9,771 nucleotides of DNA from Bacillaceae bacterium. GTDB lineage: Bacteria; Bacillota; Bacilli; Bacillales_A; Planococcaceae. The notes beneath the pieces were generated by a model. The model was not told the origin of the DNA. It made no database searches and saw only the letters and a list, made by a program, of their open reading frames with translations. The DNA lies in contig JASLGI010000102.1 in the NCBI GenBank assembly GCA_030149685.1, forward strand, positions 1-9,771, read 5' to 3'. Positions 1 through 5,639 of the stretch are shown piece after piece (the stretch's first letter is position 1; the number at the start of each line of letters is the position of its first letter). The translations under genes and the position numbers were made by a program.

Positions 1-89
1 ATCGAAATGGCTCCAACTGTTACAAGCCCCATAATAACAGCAGCTGCGAGCAATTCGACGAGCGTTAATCCTCTTTCGTTTTTTAACAT
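1..89 (-). CDS. Type IV prepilin, N-terminal fragment (runs off the left edge)
   Basis: Only the first 29 codons are in the window. They encode a class III (type IV) prepilin signal: a short charged leader MLKNERG, then LTLVELLAAAVIMGLVTVGA. Cleavage by a prepilin peptidase is expected after Gly7, and Glu12 is the conserved +5 glutamate. The hydrophobic helix that follows would sit in the membrane before assembly and form the fibre core afterwards. The ATG start at 89 is preceded by a strong AAGGAGGTGA ribosome site seven bases upstream. The gene lies 53 bp downstream of another prepilin gene on the same strand, so the two probably share a transcript. The C-terminal part that would separate major pilin from minor pilin or pseudopilin is outside the window. 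Confidence 0.88.
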   Translation of the reverse strand, partial: MLKNERGLTLVELLAAAVIMGLVTVGAIS

Positions 90-142
90 GAACGTCACCT
101 CCTTGCTACGTTGTAATTGTTAGCGGTACAATGAATGTCATT

Positions 143-667
143 TTACTTCGTTGAATGTAGAGAGCGATCGACAATTGCTTCAATCGAATAATTGAGAGGC
201 ATCGCTTTAGCGGATGCTACATTTTGAGCAATCGTATTTGGATCGATAGTCGCTGATTGTAAACGGTGAATGTTTTTAATCGTCACAGTCACTTGTACGA
301 GTGATTGATGACGTTCGTTATTTTTTGATTGTTCTGTCAAAGGAACGTCGTCAAACGTTAGTTCCCATTCATACGCATTGTTGTTAATTAAAATGTAGCA
401 ATCATTATTTTTATCGTTGTCTGTCGTACAGACACTTTTATTTTTTAGTTCTGAAAACGGAATCGGTTTTTCAAAAAAAGCGTTTGGGGTTGTCTTTGCT
501 CGTTGTAAAATTGCTTCTGCTGCATGATAAGCGACGAGACGCTCTTCATTACGGACAGTCATATCTTTTGATTGTGAAAACAATGGATAAATAGAGGTAA
601 TGACGATTGTGAGTATGACAATCGCTGCACTTACCTCTACGAGTGAAAAGCCTTTTTCATTACCCAT
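143..667 (-). CDS. Type IV minor prepilin / PilV-like pseudopilin, 174 aa
   Basis: This is a complete small prepilin. The leader MGNEKG is followed by FSLVEVSAAIVILTIVITSI, which gives a prepilin peptidase site after Gly6, Phe at +1 and the conserved Glu at +5 (residue 11). The hydrophobic segment spans about residues 7-27. The rest is a soluble C-terminal domain with two cysteines (C80, C90) flanking an acidic stretch (D83, D85, N87, D89). The pair could form a disulfide and the stretch could bind a metal, but neither is proven. The start has an AAAGGAGTGA ribosome site nine bases upstream. The type of leader and the length fit minor pilins that prime or cap a type IV pilus. ComG-type competence pseudopilins are an alternative, but PilB and PilT in the same window favour a T4P role. 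It is probably the first gene of a leftward pilin operon. Confidence 0.85.
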   Translation of the reverse strand: MGNEKGFSLVEVSAAIVILTIVITSIYPLFSQSKDMTVRNEERLVAYHAAEAILQRAKTTPNAFFEKPIPFSELKNKSVCTTDNDKNNDCYILINNNAYEWELTFDDVPLTEQSKNNERHQSLVQVTVTIKNIHRLQSATIDPNTIAQNVASAKAMPLNYSIEAIVDRSLHSTK

Positions 668-697
668 GTATGAATTTCACTCCTTTCTACAATAAAT

Positions 698-726
698 ATC
701 ATCCTAATTAGTAGTTTCACCATCAA
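698..726 (-). promoter_or_regulatory. Possible sigma-A promoter of the leftward pilin operon
   Basis: On the minus strand, TTGATG (726-721) and GATGAT (703-698) are separated by exactly 17 bases, with four of six matches to consensus in each box. Transcription would start near 691, just before the ribosome site at 686-677 of the minor pilin gene. The 132-bp gap between the HD gene and the pilin gene is AT-rich and has no clear terminator, so read-through from the HD gene is also possible. The assignment rests on pattern only. Confidence 0.35.
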
Positions 727-799
727 TATATCATAGTTTTATTATTTTTAGAATGAAACATAGGATAAAAATACAATAGAAGGAGAAGGGATGGGAATA

Positions 800-1621
800 T
801 TAGTAAGAAACTCCCCATTTCCCACTGATGAAGTCTGCAAGTTGTACGAGACGTTCGTTGAGGGTGGCTGGTACTCTAGGAGCACCCCATTCCACTTTTC
901 CGTGATGAGTCATAATAATTCGTAAGACTTTATAATTAAAGGAAAGGTCTTGGAAAGTTTGTTGCGTGAAAAGGTGGTGATAAATGTGCATCATGCCGAG
1001 GGTGACATGGCCAAAATCGCCACCAATCGGATGTAGGGCGATCGATGAAAAGCGATGATTGCGAGTCGACTCGAAATAATATTGTTCTCTCGTGGCACTC
1101 GCTTGAGGATAGTCGTATTCAAACACTTTCGCGCTATCATGTAAAATAATTGCGGTGTAGACGATTGAACGTTCCACTGTTTCTGTCGATAATCGCCGCA
1201 AAAAGTCATCGATACTCGTTAAAAAGAACGTATCTTCTTCTTCAAATGCGCGAAGTCGCTTTTCTATACGTTCCCCGTGACGATATGCGCGTCGTAATTG
1301 CCAAACAGTTTCGTTGTATCGTTGCCAGATGTGATAGAGTAAACGTTCTTTCTTTTCATCATTGGCTTCAATCAATGTATGAGCAATACGTAACACTTCG
1401 ACTGTATGTAAAAGTAAACCGCCACGCTCCGCATGATGTGCGACGATATGGTCGGGAGCTGTAGCAGGTGCGATGAAAAAATCTTGTTGAATCGGTGCGA
1501 GATACTCGATGAGCCAGTCGCGATAAGGACGCTCAATTTGTTGGAGATAAAAATGAAACTCTTCTTCTAAAGAACCGTCGATCGGTTGTGGAAATAAGTC
1601 GATAGGAAATGTAATTTTCAA
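800..1621 (-). CDS. HD-domain phosphohydrolase related to the YhaM HD domain, 273 aa, TTG start
   Basis: The protein carries an HD metal-dependent phosphohydrolase domain over most of its length. Visible ligands in order are H72 (in GGLLLHTVE), H161-D162 (in IILHDSAKVFEY), H205 (in GDFGHVTLG), H239-H240 (in MTHHGKVEWGAP) and D263 (in LADFISG). The order and wording of these motifs match the HD domain of the YhaM 3'-5' exoribonuclease family, including the late HHG-x2-E-x-G-x-P block. YhaM also has an N-terminal OB-fold; here only about 60 residues precede the first histidine, so RNA binding by that domain is probably absent. The start is TTG at 1621, because AAAGGAGG lies eight bases upstream. 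The frame stays open to 1732, but that extension would overlap the divergent gene and has no ribosome site. The substrate is unknown: nucleotide, RNA end or phosphoester are all possible. Confidence 0.75.
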   Translation of the reverse strand: MKITFPIDLFPQPIDGSLEEEFHFYLQQIERPYRDWLIEYLAPIQQDFFIAPATAPDHIVAHHAERGGLLLHTVEVLRIAHTLIEANDEKKERLLYHIWQRYNETVWQLRRAYRHGERIEKRLRAFEEEDTFFLTSIDDFLRRLSTETVERSIVYTAIILHDSAKVFEYDYPQASATREQYYFESTRNHRFSSIALHPIGGDFGHVTLGMMHIYHHLFTQQTFQDLSFNYKVLRIIMTHHGKVEWGAPRVPATLNERLVQLADFISGKWGVSY

Positions 1622-1629
1622 TGGTAACT

Positions 1630-1637
1630 CCTCCTTT
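1630..1637 (-). promoter_or_regulatory. Ribosome binding site that fixes the TTG start of the HD gene
   Basis: AAAGGAGG on the minus strand is near-perfect to the 16S anti-Shine-Dalgarno and lies eight bases before TTG at 1621-1619. No comparable site precedes any in-frame start further upstream. It therefore decides the start against a longer 310-aa reading. Confidence 0.8.
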
Positions 1638-1644
1638 TTCCTAT

Positions 1645-1673
1645 ATACTAATAGAGTAGGATGAATCGGTAAA
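1645..1673 (-). promoter_or_regulatory. Possible promoter of the HD gene in the divergent 64-bp gap
   Basis: On the minus strand TTTACC (1673-1668) is followed after 17 bases by TAGTAT (1650-1645), four of six matches each. On the plus strand the same place holds TATACT (1644-1649), a good -10 box for the nucleotidyltransferase gene, though I see no convincing -35 for it. Both genes must be controlled from this short gap, and their -10 regions appear to overlap. Confidence 0.3.
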
Positions 1674-1685
1674 GGGAGAGTAACA

Positions 1686-2294
1686 ATGACAGAAGAAAAA
1701 TTGTATGCGATTTTCCCACTTCTGCGAGACATTCCTCTTATTTACGGAATGGTCGGTGGGTCGCATTTATTCGGTACAAATACAGGAACATCAGATATGG
1801 ATATTCGACTCGTCCATACGTCTTCGATGCGTATGCCACGATTTTTAGAGCGTGACGGTTATGACGTATTATTGTATTCACTTGATGAGTGGAAAGAACG
1901 TATCGCTGCTCATGATGGAATCGCTTATGAAATGTTGCATGCGCCAGAATTCCTCGTTTTCATTGAAAAAGAAGAAGCAAAAGAATTAAGAAGTGAGCGA
2001 GCATCGACCGTGACGAAAGCATTCGTCGCCTCATATTACGAAATGAACGAGCGAGAGTTTGTACCATTAATGTATAAAGAGGGGCAGTTTTCGCCAAAAT
2101 TCGCATCAAAAGTGATCCAACATTTACGTGTTCTTTTAACGACGCTTGAAACGGGTCAACTTCAGTTTTATCGTGATGATCGCGATGAATTGTTAGCGAT
2201 GAAGCGGGGCGAATGGAAAGAAGAAGAGTTACTACGAGAGATTGCTCGCTTGAAACGAGAATATCAAACATTTATGAAAAAAGAGACGAAGTAA
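1686..2294 (+). CDS. Nucleotidyltransferase-fold protein, YcgL/RlaP-like, 202 aa
   Basis: The N-terminus shows a nucleotidyltransferase (pol-beta superfamily) active site: G24-G25-S26 in VGGSHLFGTNTG, then D37 and D39 in SDMDIRLV. This gives the GS-x(10)-D-x-D pattern, in which the aspartates bind the catalytic metals. The wording GSH-x-FG...SDMDIR resembles the predicted nucleotidyltransferases of the YcgL/RlaP group, some members of which sit beside RNA ligases; this assignment is from memory of the family. The C-terminal half (about 95-202) is helical and charged, with an FSPKFASKVIQHLR segment. At 202 aa it is shorter than the roughly 260 aa I recall for YcgL. The ATG start has AAGGGAG seven bases upstream. 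It is transcribed alone, divergent from the HD gene, and ends inside a terminator hairpin. The substrate is unknown. Confidence 0.7.
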   Translation: MTEEKLYAIFPLLRDIPLIYGMVGGSHLFGTNTGTSDMDIRLVHTSSMRMPRFLERDGYDVLLYSLDEWKERIAAHDGIAYEMLHAPEFLVFIEKEEAKELRSERASTVTKAFVASYYEMNEREFVPLMYKEGQFSPKFASKVIQHLRVLLTTLETGQLQFYRDDRDELLAMKRGEWKEEELLREIARLKREYQTFMKKETK

Positions 2295-2325
2295 CCGAAT
2301 ACGGTTCTTCGTCTCTTTGTTTTAT
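2277..2325. terminator. Bidirectional intrinsic terminator between convergent genes
   Basis: The arms 2280-2297 and 2302-2318 pair over 17 bp with one bulged base (T2292) and an AATA loop. On the plus strand the stem is followed by GTTTTA. On the minus strand it is followed by six T (opposite 2277-2282), so the minus direction looks stronger. The hairpin includes the last codons and the TAA stop (2292-2294) of the nucleotidyltransferase gene and begins four bases past the stop of the ATP-grasp gene at 2322. It thus ends both convergent transcripts. Confidence 0.85.
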
Positions 2326-3116
2326 GCGAGCGCGCGTACAATATAATCGAGAATTTTTGCAGCGACAGGTACGTCGTATGCATATAAAGAACGTGCGCCT
2401 ACCGGATCTTCGATTTCATTTAATACGTAGCCACCTGTAGCCGGTAATAAAAAGTCGATACCGACATAGTCGCTTTTTAAAGTAGTCGCGAGTGTTTCTA
2501 CATATTGGCGAAGTTCTTCGTCTACATCGAATCGTTCAATCGCTCCACCTAATGTGTAGTTCGATTTGAATGAATGTTTCGTTCCTTGACGATGAATCGC
2601 TCCTAAAATCTCTGTTCCTAAAACGAAGACGCGAACGTCCGATTTATTCGACTCGATATACGGTTGAGCGATCCAATCAGCATCTGGAAACTGTTCCATT
2701 GTACGTGCTACAACTTCTGGGCTTTGGCATAAATAAACTTCTCGTCCGCCGTGACCAGTCGTCGTTTTAATGACGAGTGGATAAGGGTACGTAATTGAAC
2801 CGATCGATTCGATTCGTTCTGTCGGGACTGTCGGGACACCTAATTCATTCGCAAACGTCATCGTCGCAAATTTATCATTTGCTAATGTGACGACTTCTGA
2901 TCGGTTAAATACGCGAATCCCTTTTTCTTCGAGTTGTTCGATCAGTGCGCCTTCACGGACACGCGCAAAAACGAAAGATGCATCATTTGGAATTTCCTCG
3001 ATATTTGTGACGAGTGTTAAAGACATATTTCGCGTAGCTGCTTCTTTTTGTAAATCATCAATAAACGCTTCATTTCGTTTCGCTTCTGTTTCATCATATA
3101 ATAAGTAACCGTTCAT
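2322..3116 (-). CDS. RimK-like ATP-grasp ligase with altered metal motif, 264 aa (second of a tandem pair)
   Basis: This is an ATP-grasp carboxylate-amine ligase-type protein. The N-terminal pre-ATP-grasp domain covers about 1-85. The ATP-binding part shows K117 in YPLVIKTTTGHGGREVYL (lysine plus glycine-rich loop), DVRVFVLG (160-167), FKSNYTLGG (183-191, similar to the FRxNxxxGG of RimK), YVGIDFLL and the C-terminal NEIEDPVGARSL (233-244). In RimK relatives the last motif normally reads E-V-N-x-x-P-G; here the metal-ligand Asn is Glu (E236). The enzyme could be a distinct subfamily or have lost normal catalysis. The ATG start overlaps the stop of the upstream ligase by four bases (ATGA), so translation is probably coupled. 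The MNGYLLYDE start matches the MNGWIIYNG start of the partner, which points to gene duplication. The substrate is unknown. Confidence 0.8.
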   Translation of the reverse strand: MNGYLLYDETEAKRNEAFIDDLQKEAATRNMSLTLVTNIEEIPNDASFVFARVREGALIEQLEEKGIRVFNRSEVVTLANDKFATMTFANELGVPTVPTERIESIGSITYPYPLVIKTTTGHGGREVYLCQSPEVVARTMEQFPDADWIAQPYIESNKSDVRVFVLGTEILGAIHRQGTKHSFKSNYTLGGAIERFDVDEELRQYVETLATTLKSDYVGIDFLLPATGGYVLNEIEDPVGARSLYAYDVPVAAKILDYIVRALA

Positions 3117-3976
3117 TTGTTCATCTCCTTTAAGACGTAGTCAATCATCGCATGAGCGACATTCGTTCCTGTGATTTCATAAATGTTGCGGATATGCGCA
3201 GCGGCATTTACTTCGCAAACGAGTGGACCATCCGGACCGTATAAAAGATCAACGCCGGCAAAATCGGTCCCTACTGCTCGGCTCGCTTGCCGTGCAATTG
3301 CTTCTTGTTCTTTCGTTAATGTGACGCGCGAAGCAGTGCCACCGTTCGTAATATTCGCACGAAAATCTGTCGTCGAATGCCGTTTCATTGCAGCGACTAT
3401 CGTTTCTCCAACGACATTGACACGCACGTCACGTCCGTGACTCGTTTCAACATACTGTTGGAAAAGATACTCTTTGCCATGCAACTGATGAACAGCTTCA
3501 AAAAACTGTTCTCTCGTCTCGATTAAATAAACGGTCATTCCGAACGAACCGTGCGCTTCTTTTATAATAACGGGTAAACCGAGTCTTTGTAAAACGCTTT
3601 CATAAAAAGATTTTGGTAAAAAATTGCTCGCAGCATATGTTTTTGGCGCAAGGATCGTTTCAGGCATCGGAACATTTGCCTTCATCAGTGCAATCGCTTG
3701 GCGTCCTTTATGGTCACACGTAGCAATTGCTTCACTCGAATTAAATACACGAACCCCTTGTGCTTCTAATGTTTCAGCAAGTAATACGTCTTTATCTAAA
3801 AAAAAGACAAAAGTAGGAAGTGGCTCGATCGGAGATGCTGTTGAATAACGAAACGAGTCATTCGTTCGAATATCAAGTGTCACCCCGCGCGAGTTTCCGG
3901 CCTCTTGAAGAAGTCGCGCTTGGTCGAGAAATTTATCACCAGGCAAACTTCCATTGTAAATAATCCAGCCGTTCAT
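3113..3976 (-). CDS. RimK-like ATP-grasp ligase, 287 aa (first of a tandem pair)
   Basis: This is an ATP-grasp ligase of the RimK/GshB type, which joins an amino acid to a carboxylate through an acyl-phosphate at the cost of ATP. Motifs in order are K139 and the glycine-rich loop in PVIIKEAHGSFGMTVYL (135-151), a GRDVRVNVVG block (181-190), FRANITNGG (205-213), FAGVDLLYG (239-247) and CEVNAAAHIRN (254-264) with E255 and N257 as expected metal ligands. All the core RimK residues I can recognise are present, so it should be active. I chose the ATG at 3976 because GAGGAG lies seven bases upstream and the start matches that of the downstream paralogue. An upstream TTG at 3991 falls beside that ribosome site and is unlikely. 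It heads a two-gene unit and is divergent from folC. RimK relatives add glutamate to ribosomal protein S6 or to pterin and F420 cofactors; the substrate here is not known. Confidence 0.84.
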   Translation of the reverse strand: MNGWIIYNGSLPGDKFLDQARLLQEAGNSRGVTLDIRTNDSFRYSTASPIEPLPTFVFFLDKDVLLAETLEAQGVRVFNSSEAIATCDHKGRQAIALMKANVPMPETILAPKTYAASNFLPKSFYESVLQRLGLPVIIKEAHGSFGMTVYLIETREQFFEAVHQLHGKEYLFQQYVETSHGRDVRVNVVGETIVAAMKRHSTTDFRANITNGGTASRVTLTKEQEAIARQASRAVGTDFAGVDLLYGPDGPLVCEVNAAAHIRNIYEITGTNVAHAMIDYVLKEMNK

Positions 3977-4036
3977 AAAACCTCTCCTCAATTCATGATA
4001 TACTTCACTTCATATTACCATAAGGAAGTGGAAGAA
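3977..4036. promoter_or_regulatory. Divergent 60-bp control region between the ATP-grasp pair and folC
   Basis: This short gap must hold the promoters for both directions and both ribosome sites (GAGGAG for the ligase at about 3984-3989, AAGGAAG for folC at 4022-4028). The best -10 on the minus strand is TATCAT (4000-3995). No box resembling TTGACA is properly spaced for either direction, so I do not place the promoters. The closeness means the two units cannot be regulated independently by a bulky operator. Confidence 0.35.
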
Positions 4037-5242
4037 ATGATACCAAACTGGGACAAATTTAAAACGAAATGGCAAATTGATGCAAGTACAGATATTCACC
4101 TCGGTTTAGAACGAATGCAATACGTATTAGAACAACTCGGTTATCCGGAAAAAGATGTACCGATGATCCACGTTGCTGGGACGAATGGCAAAGGTTCAAC
4201 CATTGAAGTAATGAAACGTATATTAATGGAAGAAAAATATTTTGTCGGCACATTTACATCACCTGCCGTCCACACCGTCCATGATCAAGTAATGCTTGGA
4301 ACGGAGCATTGGACCGATGATATGATCGACGAAGCATTTATTCAAATGAAAGAAGTAGAAGGGATTGAACGACTAACCGATTTTGAATTATTAACAGTCG
4401 CCGCTTTTTTAACATTGAAACGTGCGAAAGTTGACGTCGCATTGATCGAAGTCGGTCTTGGCGGACGAGATGATAGTACGAACGTAATTACACCGATTGC
4501 TTCTGCAATTCCGAGTATTTCACTAGACCATACCGCGGTACTCGGCGAAACAGTCGCAGAAATTGCAACGATCAAAGGGGGCATCATTAAAGAACAAGTA
4601 CCCGTCATTACAGGAGTATTACCGAAACAAGCAGCAACAGTTATTGAACATATCGCAAAAGAAAAAAATGCTCCCCTCTTTCGTTTAAATGAAGAGTTTC
4701 ACGTCAAAGAAGGAGTTGTTGACGGTATTGTACGAGATACGTGGCAAAAACGCGCGTTAAAAGGAGCGCATCAATTGAACAATATCGGCGTCGCGATTAC
4801 GACATTACGTCAAGCAGGCATCGATTTATCAGAGGAAGCTGTGTCTCAAGGTGTTGCGAAAGCAGCGGTCGATCATCGTTTTTCTCGCGTCAGTGACTAC
4901 GTATGGTTAGATGGCGCTCATAATGAAGGGGCAGCGAAAGCTTTACGAGCAGTCATTGAAGAAACATTCGGGAAAGGTGCAAAAGTAGATATTGTGATCG
5001 GGATATTAGGAAGGAAAGATATAGAAAGTGTCATTCGAGCATTGGCGCCTGTCGCTCAATCTTGGACGTATATCGATTTTTCTCATGAAGAAGCAGCAGA
5101 CTTTGACACCGTCGCTGCTTTTATCGACGGTCCTTTAAATCGCATAAATATGACAAAACTACAAAAGGAGTTAAAAAATAAAACACAACCGACGATTATC
5201 ACAGGCTCTCTCTATTTATTGCAGAAACTAAAGTTGCATTAA
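4037..5242 (+). CDS. folC: Bifunctional folylpolyglutamate synthase / dihydrofolate synthase, 401 aa
   Basis: FolC is a cytosolic Mur-ligase-fold enzyme that adds glutamate to dihydropteroate and to the gamma-carboxylate tail of folates. The sequence shows the P-loop GTNGKGS (48-54), LIEVGLGGRDDSTNV (136-150), DHTAVLG (164-170), K180 in IKGGIIK at the usual carbamylated-lysine position, GAHQLNN (243-249), DGAHN (292-296) and the C-terminal TIITGSLYLL seen in Bacillus FolC. The start is ATG at 4037, with AAGGAAG eight bases upstream. The frame is open back to 3905, but that part runs into the divergent gene. The protein is about 30 aa shorter than B. subtilis FolC. Some usually conserved spots differ: SPAVHTVHDQV replaces SP[HY]...ER[IV], and DHRFS replaces PGR[LF]E. 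No second gene follows closely, so it is transcribed alone. Confidence 0.9.
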   Translation: MIPNWDKFKTKWQIDASTDIHLGLERMQYVLEQLGYPEKDVPMIHVAGTNGKGSTIEVMKRILMEEKYFVGTFTSPAVHTVHDQVMLGTEHWTDDMIDEAFIQMKEVEGIERLTDFELLTVAAFLTLKRAKVDVALIEVGLGGRDDSTNVITPIASAIPSISLDHTAVLGETVAEIATIKGGIIKEQVPVITGVLPKQAATVIEHIAKEKNAPLFRLNEEFHVKEGVVDGIVRDTWQKRALKGAHQLNNIGVAITTLRQAGIDLSEEAVSQGVAKAAVDHRFSRVSDYVWLDGAHNEGAAKALRAVIEETFGKGAKVDIVIGILGRKDIESVIRALAPVAQSWTYIDFSHEEAADFDTVAAFIDGPLNRINMTKLQKELKNKTQPTIITGSLYLLQKLKLH

Positions 5243-5426
5243 AAAGGAAATGAAGTAGTTCTAAAAACTCATACAAAAACCGACTTAACACAAACTTCTT
5301 AATAACTAGGGGAAATGAATGTAAAAAAATAGTAGATTTAGTTGGAAAGTCATACAAAACAAATAACATTTTTCGAAATGAGAGGAAAGAACTAACATTA
5401 TATTTATATATCTTTGAAACACAGAT
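5243..5426 (+). other. Intergenic stretch downstream of folC without a recognisable gene
   Basis: This AT-rich 184-bp stretch lies between the folC stop and the terminator hairpin. The longest start-to-stop frames I read are trivial (for example ATG AAT GTA AAA AAA TAG near 5319). It contains two copies of TCATACAAAA (5269-5278 and 5350-5359) and a small CATTT-TTCG-AAATG hairpin near 5367-5380. It may be a long folC 3' untranslated region or hold a small RNA that ends at the hairpin. I can support neither from sequence alone. Confidence 0.4.
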
Positions 5427-5472
5427 AAAAGTATGAAAATACGAGAAACCCTCGTTTTTTCATACTTTTTTT
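5427..5472 (+). terminator. Intrinsic terminator downstream of folC
   Basis: The arms 5427-5445 and 5451-5469 pair over 19 bp with a single mismatch around an AAACC loop, and the run of seven T reaches 5472. The lower stem is A/T-rich and the top is ACGAG/CTCGT. It lies 185 bp past the folC stop, which is far for a simple gene end. It should insulate the downstream pilus operon from folC transcription. Confidence 0.85.
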
Positions 5473-5547
5473 AGTATTTTATGAAAGTGAAAACGAATAA
5501 AATACATCAAACTTTATTACTTAATAATAGTTTTATGCTTTTTAACG

Positions 5548-5576
5548 TTGATTTTTAGTAAAATATTAACTAATAT
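5548..5576 (+). promoter_or_regulatory. Probable sigma-A promoter of the pilus operon
   Basis: TTGATT (5548-5553) and TAATAT (5571-5576) are separated by exactly 17 bases, with four of six matches in each box and an AT-rich spacer. Transcription would begin near 5583, giving a leader of about 57 bases that ends in the AAGGAG site (5624-5629) of the VanW-like gene. It lies just after the folC terminator, as expected for an independent operon. The leader is too short for a known riboswitch class. Confidence 0.5.
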
Positions 5577-5639
5577 GAGGATGTGTCAACAAAACGAGAA
5601 GTCATTATTTATTAAGCGAAAGCAAGGAGAGGAAAAAAG

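Noticed and set aside
704..775. Interrupted inverted repeat (ATCCTAA...TTTCA and TGAAA...TAGGAT) before the minor pilin gene
   Set aside because: The arms are short, gapped and about 40 bases apart in AT-rich DNA, so chance pairing is likely. I do not call a terminator or operator from it.
2322..3976. The tandem ATP-grasp genes as a graspetide (microviridin-type) cluster
   Set aside because: No precursor-peptide gene, acetyltransferase or transporter is nearby, and the motifs resemble general RimK enzymes. There is no positive evidence for peptide macrocyclisation.
3905..4036. An extended N-terminus for FolC starting at 3905
   Set aside because: The extension overlaps the divergent ATP-grasp gene, has no ribosome site, and does not resemble FolC. 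The ATG at 4037 has AAGGAAG at good spacing and aligns with known FolC starts.
5583..5639. A riboswitch in the leader of the pilus operon
   Set aside because: The predicted leader is only about 57 bases and shows no conserved c-di-GMP or other riboswitch core. Only a tiny GC-GAAA-GC turn is visible.
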